Shown here piece after piece: positions 34,739-42,402 of a stretch of DNA of 64,000 nt (positions within the stretch are counted from its first letter, which is position 1; every line of letters begins with the position of its first letter). The DNA is taken from positions 5,208,001 to 5,272,000 of the forward strand of contig NZ_AP022614.1 in assembly GCF_010730575.1 (NCBI RefSeq). Reading direction: 5' to 3'. Both the position numbers and the translations under genes were made by a program. The DNA is from Mycobacterium parmense. GTDB lineage: Bacteria > Actinomycetota > Actinomycetes > Mycobacteriales > Mycobacteriaceae. The notes beneath the pieces are model-generated. The model was not told the origin of the DNA. It searched no databases and saw only the letters and a list, made by a program, of their open reading frames with translations.

Positions 34739-36195
34739 GCTGGATTCAATCGGTCGTTGCAACACCTCGATTCCTCGGAGGTGTGTGGTGGCGTATGGGA
34801 AGCGGCAGTTGGAGGTTCGTGCGTATCGGGGGCAGATGCCCTCCCCGGGGCGGCCGTCGGTGGCCTGGCGGCAGGACAGGGTCCGGTTCTGGGCGGGGAT
34901 CGCTGCCGGAGCGATGACCGAGGACGCCGCTACCGAAGCGGGCGTGTCTTCGCCGGTCGGGTTCCGCTGGTTCCGCCATGCTGGCGGCGTGAATCCACGC
35001 TTGCCAGAAACTGTTTCGGGCTGCTACCTATCCTCGAATGAGCGCGAAGACATCGCTTTATGGCGTGCCCATGGTGCCGGAGTGCGCGAGATAGCCAGGA
35101 GGCTGCGCAGGGCGCCGTCGACCATCTCGCGTGAGCTGCGCCGTAACGCCTCGACGCGCACGTATCGGCTCGACTACAAGGCCTCGGTCGCGCAGTGGCA
35201 TGCCGAAAGGCGGGCGAGGCGCCCGAAGACGGCCAAGCTGGTCGGCAACGACCGGCTGCGCCAGTACGTCCAGGACAAGCTCTCCGGTGTCGTTCGTGGC
35301 GCTTACGGGCAGATCATGGCTGGTCCGGCCGCGACGCCGTGGAAGGGACGCAACAAGCCGCACCGAGGGGATCGGGCCTGGGTGACAGCATGGAGTCCTG
35401 AGCAGATCGCCCATCGGATCAAGCTTGACTTCCCTGATGATGAATCCATGCGGATCAGCCACGAGGCCATCTACCAAGCGCTCTACGTGCAAAGCCGCGG
35501 TGCGCTCAAGCGGGACTTAATCACCTGCCTGCGCCGGGGTCGGGCATTGCGGGTGCCGCGGGCACGGTCTCGGCAGAAAGCGTGGGCGCACGTCACGCCG
35601 GAGACGTTGATCAGCGCTCGGCCGCCGGAGGTCGCTGATCGCGCGGTCCCGGGACACTGGGAGGGAGATCTGCTGATCGGGTTGCAGCGCAGCGCGATCG
35701 GCACGCTGGTCGAGCGCAGCAGTCGGTTCACGATGTTGATCCATCTTCCGCGGGAGGCCGGATACGGGCTGATTCCGCGGACCAAGAACGGGCCGGCTCT
35801 GGCCGGCTACGGCGCCCTCACGATGGCCAACGCCCTAGCGCAGACGATCACCTCGCTGCCCGAGGAACTGCGCCGGTCGCTGACCTGGGACCGGGGAAAG
35901 GAACTGTCGGCGCATGCCCAGTTCTCGATCGCCTCCGGGGTCAAGGTGTACTTCGCCGACCCGAAGAGTCCGTGGCAGCGTGGCACGAATGAGAACACCA
36001 ATGGCCTGTTGCGCCAATGCTTTCCGAAGGGCACCGACCTATCCCGGTGGAACGCCGACGACATCGCGGCGATCGCTCACACCCTCAACACCCGACCACG
36101 CAAGACCCTCGGATGGCGCACCCCGGCCGAAGCGTTCAACGAACACCTACACTCACTTCAGCAAGCCGGTGTTGCAACGACCGATTGAATCCAGC
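34739..36195 (+). mobile_element. IS30-family insertion sequence with 3-bp target duplication
   Basis: A 1457-bp element with perfect 28-bp inverted termini (34739-34766 and 36168-36195, beginning GCTGGATTCAATCGG). The trinucleotide CTG is present on both sides (34736-34738, 36196-36198). Removing the element and one CTG restores the recombinase A frame exactly (…WRQELVTCRKFAP). IS30 members usually duplicate 2-3 bp, consistent with this. The perfect ends suggest a recent arrival. Confidence 0.92.
34785..36188 (+). CDS. IS30-family transposase
   Basis: A 467-residue DDE transposase starting at GTG 34785. It has an N-terminal helix-turn-helix (VREIARRLRRAPSTISRELRR) and the catalytic motifs GHWEGDLLIG (Asp), LTWDRGKEL (Asp) and PWQRGTNENTNGLLRQ (Glu), diagnostic for IS30. 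The frame is intact and ends just inside the right inverted repeat. It is longer than the classical ~380-residue enzymes because of an N-terminal extension, as in several actinobacterial members. Probably active. Confidence 0.92.
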   Translation: MVAYGKRQLEVRAYRGQMPSPGRPSVAWRQDRVRFWAGIAAGAMTEDAATEAGVSSPVGFRWFRHAGGVNPRLPETVSGCYLSSNEREDIALWRAHGAGVREIARRLRRAPSTISRELRRNASTRTYRLDYKASVAQWHAERRARRPKTAKLVGNDRLRQYVQDKLSGVVRGAYGQIMAGPAATPWKGRNKPHRGDRAWVTAWSPEQIAHRIKLDFPDDESMRISHEAIYQALYVQSRGALKRDLITCLRRGRALRVPRARSRQKAWAHVTPETLISARPPEVADRAVPGHWEGDLLIGLQRSAIGTLVERSSRFTMLIHLPREAGYGLIPRTKNGPALAGYGALTMANALAQTITSLPEELRRSLTWDRGKELSAHAQFSIASGVKVYFADPKSPWQRGTNENTNGLLRQCFPKGTDLSRWNADDIAAIAHTLNTRPRKTLGWRTPAEAFNEHLHSLQQAGVATTD

Positions 36196-36786
36196 CTGGT
36201 CACCTGCCGCAAGTTCGCCCCGGCCGCCCGCAACTACGCGGTCGCCCGGCTGGCGGCCGACGTGGGACTGCGCATCAACGAGGCGCGGATGCTCGACCTC
36301 GACGATGTGCGGTGGGAGCTGGGGCGGTTCGGCAAGCTGAACGTCCGTCACGGCAAGGGATCACGCCGCAAAGGCCCCAAACCGCGACTGGTGCCGCTGA
36401 TCAACGGCGCCGACCGCAGCCTGAGATGGTTCATCGAAGACGTGCTTGGACTGTTCGATATCGACCCGAATAGCCATGCCGCGCCACTGTTTCCGTCCGA
36501 ACGCAAGAACATCGACGGGACGTGCATGCGCGCGACAGCTGACGTCTATCGCCGATCGTTGGCGGAGGCGGCGGACCGGCATCTGCCTGCGTGGTCGGGG
36601 AAGCTGACCCCGCATGTGCTGCGGCACTTCTGCGCGTCCCAGCTTTACCTCGGCGGAATGAACCTGTTCGCCATCCAGGAATTATGTGGTCACGCCTGGA
36701 CGGCCACGACGGCTCGATATATCCACGTCCACGCCACCCACGTCGAAGATGCCTGGGTCACAGCACAACGTAACAACACGAAGTAA
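36196..36786 (+). pseudogene. Tyrosine recombinase A, catalytic part (split by IS30)
   Basis: The catalytic domain of recombinase A: Arg in GLRINEARML, H-x-x-R in HVLRHFCAS, His in GHAWTATTARYIHV and the nucleophilic Tyr in the same segment. All pentad residues needed for strand exchange are visible, so the protein would be active without the IS30 insertion. It is separated by 29 bp from the XRE gene. Confidence 0.88.
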
Positions 36787-36815
36787 CTGCACCTACGAAC
36801 TTAAGGATTGGCTCA

Positions 36816-37142
36816 ATGAAGTGGAATCTACGCCTGACCGCGGCCAACCGCGGCATTTGGAAGGCCAGCGAACTCCAACGGATGCTGGCCGAGCGCGGCC
36901 TGGTGATCAGCGCCGGCAAGATGTCGGGCTTGTGGTCGGGCAACCCCAACGCCATCAAGCTCCACGATCTCGATGTATTCTGCGCCGTGCTCGACTGCGC
37001 CATCGACGAACTGCTGATCCCCGAGCCCGAAACCGTGGCCGCACCCACGCCGAAGGGTAGCGAGGAGGCCGCCGCTGCGGCCGGTGAGGCACGTCCCGTC
37101 ACCCCGCGCGCTCGGACGGGAAGGTCGCTGCCGCCGCGATGA
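36816..37142 (+). CDS. XRE-type helix-turn-helix protein in recombinase module
   Basis: A 108-residue protein. Residues 5-70 have the Cro/C1-type pattern (GIWKASELQRMLAERGL…GKMSGLWSGNPNAIKLHDLDVFCAVLDCAIDELL), followed by an Ala/Pro/Arg-rich tail. It overlaps recombinase B by 4 bp (ATGA at 37139), so it is part of the module rather than a bystander. It may act as accessory DNA-binding protein or repressor of the recombinases. Confidence 0.78.
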   Translation: MKWNLRLTAANRGIWKASELQRMLAERGLVISAGKMSGLWSGNPNAIKLHDLDVFCAVLDCAIDELLIPEPETVAAPTPKGSEEAAAAAGEARPVTPRARTGRSLPPR

Positions 37143-38375
37143 ATTGCCTGCAATGCGGAGCCGAACTGCCAGCCAACGGTCGCCGCGACCAAAAATACTG
37201 CGGCAGAAGCTGTTCAAAAAAAGCGCACTACTATCGCGGAAAGGCGGGACTGCCTGCTCGCCCGCCCCGGCGGCATCCAGCCTTGGAATCCGACGACCCC
37301 GTGCTCGTGGCCGCTGCGGTATACGCCCGGGAACGCGCTGCCGCCCACGATTGGTGCGGTGAGACCACAAACCGATGCCTCGACGCCCTGGTCACCCTTC
37401 TGGCCGGTCGGCCCCCCGGTGATCGCGTGCCGCTCAAAGAGGTTCGAACACGGCCGCATCGGCTCGCGTCCCGTCGCAGGCTTGTCGAAATCCTCTCCCA
37501 CTTCGACCTGCTGACAGACGACACCGAACCTCCGATCCGTGCCTGGATCGACCGCGTCACCGCGGAACTTCCGCCAGGGTTCGCCGAGCCGTCGCACCAC
37601 TGGCTCCTTACCCTGTTGGTCGGCGGCGCACGTGCTCGCCCACGATCGCCCAGGACCCTCTACAGCTACTTCGGCGCGGTCAGGCCCCTTCTCGCGCACT
37701 GGTCCACCTCCTACGACCATCTCAGGGAGGTCACCAGGGCCGACGTCGACGCGACGCTGCGGCCGTTTCAGGGAAACCAGTGCCACAATCTGATCAAGGC
37801 GCTGCGGTCGCTGTTCCGGCACGCCAAGAAGAATGGTCTGGTCTTCAGCAACCCAACAGCGGGTTTGAAGAGCCAACCAGTAGACCAAGACCTCGTGCCC
37901 ATCACCGATGATGAGGTGCGCTCGATCGAACAGCTCGCGAGCGAACCGCGTGCACGCCTAGTTGTGGCATTGAGCGTCGAACATGCCTGCCGCACAAGCG
38001 TTATACGCAAACTGGTGCTCGACGACATTGACCTGCCGAACCGGCGGATCACCCTTGCTGGACAACCAACGGCTCGGCGAGCTCACCCACAGAGCGCTGA
38101 TCACATGGCTCGACCACCGCCGGGACAGATGGCCCCACACTCCGAACCGGCACGTTCTACTCACGACGAAAACTGCATTGCGCACAACGCCGGTGAGTCA
38201 AACATCGGTGAAACAATCGTTGAGCGACAATGGGTTCACGATCGAACGCATCCGTGCCGACCGAATCCTTCACGAAGCGCTGACCGCAGGCCCCGACCTG
38301 CTGCATCTGTCTCTCTCGTTTTCGGCATCTCCCACAACACCGCGCGGCGCTACACCACCGCGAGGGAGTATCCGA
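37139..38375 (+). pseudogene. Tyrosine-recombinase-like protein B, frameshifted and 3'-truncated
   Basis: Starts with a zinc-ribbon (CLQCGAELPANGRRDQKYC, then C in RSCSKK). An integrase-type core follows (YSYFGAVRPLLAHW; IKALRSLFRHAKKNG; VPITDDEVRSI). One extra base near 38062 shifts the frame into DNQRLGELTHRALITWL, and two extra bases in a TC repeat near 38312 shift it back to VFGISHNTARRYT. The end is cut at 38375 by the IS256 element. The C-terminal VFGIS.NTARRY pattern lacks the normal HxxR/Tyr arrangement, so it may be a non-catalytic partner of recombinase A. Confidence 0.75.
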
Positions 38376-38431
38376 AATTCGGTGTAAGTGGCCCGACACG
38401 CCGGGTGTGAGCCTGGCGGGGAAGGTCCACG

Positions 38432-39531
38432 ATGACCGAAACGATGAGGGCTGTGACAGCAACAGCCGATGTCCACGATGATGAAGTGATGGTCAGCTCT
38501 CCGACACCGGAGGAGCTGGCGACGGCCCGCGAGCTGGTGCGGGCGGCCCAGGCCCGCGGGGTGTCGTTCGCCGATACCGCTGACGGGGTGCTTAAGGCGC
38601 TGACCAAGACGGTGGTCGAGACCGCGCTGGAAGAGGAGCTCGCCGATCACCTCGGCTATGACAAGCACGATCCGGCCGGGCGGGGGGCGCCGAATTCACG
38701 CAACGGCACCCGCACCAAAACCGTGTTGACCGACACGGTCGGACCGGTCGAGATCGCCGTGCCCCGCGACCGCGGCGGCAGCTTCGAGCCCCAGATCGTC
38801 AAGAAAGCATCAACACCGGTTGACCCGGGTCGATGAGATCGTGTTGTCGTTGTATGCCAAGGGATTGACCACCGGGGAGATCGCCGCCCACTTCGACGAG
38901 CTCTACGACGCCAAGATCTCCCCGGACACCATCAGCAGGATCACCGACAAGGTCCTGGCCGACATGGCGGAGTGGACCGCGCGGCCGCTCCGTCTACGCC
39001 GCAATCTTCATCGACGCGCTGAGCGTGAAAGTGCGCGACGGTCAGGTCGCCAACCGACCGTTCTACGCCGCGATCGGGGTCGATCTGGCCGGGCACAAGG
39101 ACGTGCTCGGACTGTGGGCCGGCGACGGCGCCGGGGAATCAGCCAAGTTCTGGTTCGCCGTATTGACCGACCTGCGCAACAGAGGCGTCACCGACACGTT
39201 CTTCTTGATCTGCGACGGACTTAAGGGGCTGCCCGACGTTGTCGGTGAGGTGTGGCCGGCCACCATCGTGCAGGCCTGCACCGTGCATCTGATCCGCAAC
39301 AGCTTCCGCTACGTACCGCGCCAGCACTGGGACGCCCTGCGCCGCGATCTCAAACCGATCTACACCGCCCCGACAGCGGCGGCCGCAGAAGCGGCGCTCG
39401 AGGCGCTCGCCGACCGCTGGGGCAGCCGATATCCGGCCCTGATCCGACTGTGGCAGTCGTGTTGGAATGAGTTCATCCCGTTCCTGGATTACGACACCGA
39501 GATTCGGCGGGTTCTGTGTAGCACCAACGCA
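38432..39531 (+). pseudogene. IS256-family transposase, N-terminal and core part
   Basis: Reads through LADHLGYDKHDPAGRG, RNGTRTKTV, VPRDRGGSFEPQIVKK and GLTTGEIAAHF, then VYAAIFIDALSVKVRDG and YAAIGVDLAGHKDVLGLW with catalytic Asp residues, to RRVLCSTNAI at 39531. Extra bases near 38810 and 38995 shift the frame twice. The remainder, beginning ESLNARYRRAIKARGHFPS, is found at 53841-54051. The join STNAI/ESLNARYRR is a highly conserved IS256 motif, which proves the split. Confidence 0.88.
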
Positions 39532-39656
39532 ATTGTTATCTGGAGTCCTCCGGGCGGTGTCCTTGATGTCCGACACGAGGCGTTCAGATCCCAGGTTCTG
39601 CGTGGTGGACGTGATTATCTGCAGTCGTCCAGGAGGCAAGAACCTGCGGAGGGACG

Positions 39657-39695
39657 ATGCAGATTGCGGTCAAGTCCAGGGACGTGGTGTACGAC
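39657..39695 (+). pseudogene. tnpA of transposon no. 2, first 13 codons
   Basis: ATG 39657, after a GGAGGGA ribosome site, begins MQIAVKSRDVVYD. The next codons are displaced by the IS1081-like element and resume at 41041 with TPVITGSYTTLLDATQ. The TACGAC hexamer flanks the insertion on both sides (39690-39695, 41035-41040). Joining the three pieces (39657-39695, 41041-41694, 46193-46687) gives one uninterrupted 395-residue tyrosine recombinase. Confidence 0.8.
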
Positions 39696-41034
39696 GTCGT
39701 CGTGTGATTCTTCGACTTGGTGGTTTAGGCGGTCAGTGCCGCCGGGGTGTCCTCCTGTTCTGTTGATGGCGTGTGGTCGGCGCGGGATTTGCTGAGGACG
39801 TCGAGGCCGAGGTAGCGGCGGGATTCGGCCCATTCGTCGTGTTGTTCGGCCAGCACCGCGCCGACGAGGCGGATTAGGGCGTTGCGGTCGGGGAAGATTC
39901 CGACGACGTCGGTGCGCCGGCGGATTTCCTTGTTGAGTCGTTCTTGTGGGTTGTTGGACCAGATCTGCCGCCAAATTTGTTTGGGGAAGGCGGTGAAGGC
40001 GAGCAGGTCGGCGCGGGCGTCTTCGAGGTGGTCGGCGACCTTGGGGAGCTTGTCGGCCAGTGCGTCGATGATGCGGTCATATTGGGCTGCAACGGAACCG
40101 GCGTCAGGTTGATCGAAGACCGAATGCAGTAGTGTGCGTACCCACGGCCACGATGATTTCGGAGTGATGGCCATCAGGTTGGTGGCGTAGTGGGTGCGAC
40201 ACCGTTGCCACGATGCCCCAGGCAGGGTGGCGCCGATCGCGGCCACCAGACCGGCGTGGGCGTCGGAAGTGACCAGACGGACCCCTGATAGGCCGCGGGC
40301 GGTCAGCGACCGCAGGAAGGTCAGCCAGCCGGCCCCGTCCTCGGCGGTGGTGACGTCGATGCCCAGGATTTCGCGGTAGCCCTCGGCGTTGACCCCGGTG
40401 GCGATCAGCGCGTGCACGTTGACCACCCGGCCTGCTTCGCGAACCTTGAGCACCAGGGCGTCAGCAGCCATGAACGTGTACGGGCCTGCATCCAGTGGCC
40501 GGGTCCGGAACGCCTCGACCGCGGCGTCGAGCTCTTTGGCCATCACGCTGACCTGGGACTTCGACAAGCTGGTGATGCCCAGAGTCTCGACGAGTTTGTC
40601 CATCCGCCGCGTCGAAACGCCCAGCAGGTAGCAGGTAGCCACCACCGTGGTCAGGGCCCGCTCGGCGCGTTTGCGCCGTTCCAGCAGCCAGTCCGGGAAG
40701 TACGAACCTTGCCTTAGCTTGGGAATCGCCAGATCCAATGTGCCTGCGCGGGTGTCAAACTCGCGGTGCCGATACCCGTTGCGGGAATTGGTGCGCTCGC
40801 TGCTGCGCTGGCCGTAGCCGGCACCGCACACCGCGTCGGCTTCGGCGCCCATCAGGGCGTGAATGAAGGCGGCCAACAACTCGCGCAGCACATCAGGGTG
40901 CGTGGTGGTGAGTCGTTCGGCCAGCACGGCAGACAGGTCGATATCGTGGGCAATGGTCATCGCGTTGATTCCTTTGCTCGAGTGACTTTGGTCGGTCCCT
41001 CGAAGAATCACGCGATGACCTTCATTCATCCGGC
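39696..41034 (-). mobile_element. IS1081-like element (IS256 family)
   Basis: About 1.34 kb, with inverted repeats TCGTGTGATTCTTCGA (39700-39715) and the near-complement at 41000-41015 (one mismatch). A TACGAC direct repeat flanks it. It carries an intact transposase closely resembling that of IS1081 of the M. tuberculosis complex. It interrupts tnpA of transposon no. 2 after codon 13 and is in the opposite orientation. Confidence 0.85.
39725..40960 (-). CDS. IS1081-like IS256-family transposase
   Basis: A 411-residue transposase from ATG 40960 (MTIAHDIDLSAVLAERLTTT). Length and sequence follow the IS1081 transposase throughout, including AIPKLRQGSYFPDW, the catalytic Asp in MAADALVLKVRE, the Asp in LVTSDAHAGL, and the conserved C-terminal SNNPQERLNKEIRRRTDVVGIFP with the Glu. 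A longer in-frame start at 41029 would read through the inverted repeat and is unlikely. The frame is intact. Confidence 0.93.
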   Translation of the reverse strand: MTIAHDIDLSAVLAERLTTTHPDVLRELLAAFIHALMGAEADAVCGAGYGQRSSERTNSRNGYRHREFDTRAGTLDLAIPKLRQGSYFPDWLLERRKRAERALTTVVATCYLLGVSTRRMDKLVETLGITSLSKSQVSVMAKELDAAVEAFRTRPLDAGPYTFMAADALVLKVREAGRVVNVHALIATGVNAEGYREILGIDVTTAEDGAGWLTFLRSLTARGLSGVRLVTSDAHAGLVAAIGATLPGASWQRCRTHYATNLMAITPKSSWPWVRTLLHSVFDQPDAGSVAAQYDRIIDALADKLPKVADHLEDARADLLAFTAFPKQIWRQIWSNNPQERLNKEIRRRTDVVGIFPDRNALIRLVGAVLAEQHDEWAESRRYLGLDVLSKSRADHTPSTEQEDTPAALTA

Positions 41035-41040
41035 TACGAC

Positions 41041-41694
41041 ACGCCGGTCATCACCGGCTCGTACACCACTCTGCTGGACGCAACTCAGATTGCACGAGTT
41101 ATCTCGCCGGTCTCGTTGCGTGAGTCGTGGACCGTTCTCGGCGACGACGATGCTCCGGTAGCGCCGGTCGACCGGTATCTGGCGTATCTGACCGACATCG
41201 AGCGATCACCGAACACGGTCAAGGCATACGCGCACGATCTCAAGGACTGGTTCGGTTTTCTCGCCGAGCGTGGTCTGGACTGGCGGGGCGTTCGGCTCGA
41301 CGATCTCGGTGAGTTCGTGGCCTGGCTGCGGCTTCCGCTGCAGGCCCGGCATGGGCAGGTCGCGGTGTTGCCGTCGGTGCCGCATCATTGCACGGAATCG
41401 ACTGTAAACCGCAAACTTTCGGCCGTCGGGGCGTTTTACACCCACGCTGCACGAGATGGGGTGGATGTCGGTGAGCTGCTGACCTCGTGGCAGGTCGGCG
41501 GCGCGCGCGGCGGTTGGAAGCCGTTCCTGCACCACATCAGCAAGGGCACGCCGAGGTCGAGGCGGGTGATCGCGTTGAAGACGCCGAAGAAGCTGCCGCG
41601 GGTGCTGTCGCCGGACGAGGTGCAGGCGATCCTGGACGGCTGCGGCCGGTTGCGGGACCGATTGCTCTTCGCCGTGCTCTACGACACCGGGATG
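41041..41694 (+). pseudogene. tnpA of transposon no. 2, central part
   Basis: 218 codons: TPVITGSYTTLLDA, then RYLAYLTDIERSPNTVKAYA (core-binding domain) and PRVLSPDEVQAILDG, ending LLFAVLYDTGM. The frame stops at ATG 41692-41694 where transposon no. 1 is inserted; it resumes at CGG 46193 as RIGEVLGLRHND. The break lies exactly before the first catalytic Arg of the recombinase (YDTGM/RIGE). Confidence 0.88.
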
Positions 41695-41811
41695 TTCTCC
41701 AGGGCTCGGCCCCCGTGCGCCAGCGTGATTCTCTGAGTTTGTGCAGCTCAGAAGCTGATGTCGGAGATGCTATCCACCGCAACAGGTGTGGTGCAAGCAG
41801 ACTCGCGCGTG

Positions 41812-42402
41812 TCATCGCAGCCGGGTTGGTGTGTTGAGTCGGGCCATGAGTTCGCGGTTGGCCGCCCGGGCTGCGGCGAGGTCTTCCTCGCGTTCGTCGA
41901 GTTGTTGCTTAAGGTCGAGGTTGTGCTGCTCGAGCTGGCTGATGCGCTGGTGGAGGGCGTCGATATCGGTGCGGGCGCCGAGCCCGGACTCGCGCCACGT
42001 CTGTTCACCGAGCGCTTCGGACAGCCGCTTCTCCAGCTGCTGGATGCGCGCGCCGAGCCGGGCGGCGCGTTCGTGGGCAGCGAGCAGATCGGCCTGCAGT
42101 GAGGCTCGGGTGACCCCAGGGCCGGTGTGCTCACTCGGGACTGGATCTGCTTGCAGCGCATGGATTTTCTCGAGCAGGTCGGGGTGTCGGTAGAGGAATG
42201 TGCGGTCAACGGCGGCGGCGCGGGCGATCGCGGTGGCGCTGAGCCGGTCGCCGGCGGCGGCGGCTTGGTCGATCGCGGCCAGCACGCGCCGGCGTCGGCG
42301 CATCGAGTCGTCGCGCCGGCCGTCAAGCATCGATCGGGTGCGTGTTGTCGACGAGACGGATTGTGCGGGTGTGTGATTCGACGTGGTAGCGGTGGTGGTC
42401 AT
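41812..42402 (-). CDS. TnpC-like accessory protein (DUF6262 type), transposon no. 1
   Basis: A 196-residue protein. The N-terminal half has a helix-turn-helix-like stretch (RLSATAIARAAAVDRTFLYRHPDLLEKI); the C-terminal half is a long heptad-rich coiled coil (RIQQLEKRLSEAL…LEQHNLDLKQQLDEREEDLAA). This matches TnpC-type proteins of Tn554-like elements, which modulate orientation and efficiency of transposition. The start overlaps tnpB by 4 bp. Two related copies are at 52112 and 53309. Confidence 0.82.
   Translation of the reverse strand: MTTTATTSNHTPAQSVSSTTRTRSMLDGRRDDSMRRRRRVLAAIDQAAAAGDRLSATAIARAAAVDRTFLYRHPDLLEKIHALQADPVPSEHTGPGVTRASLQADLLAAHERAARLGARIQQLEKRLSEALGEQTWRESGLGARTDIDALHQRISQLEQHNLDLKQQLDEREEDLAAARAANRELMARLNTPTRLR

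Noticed and set aside
34785..36188. IS30 transposase as part of the recombinase A protein
   Set aside because: Inverted repeats and the CTG duplication show that it is an insertion, and the recombinase halves join perfectly without it.
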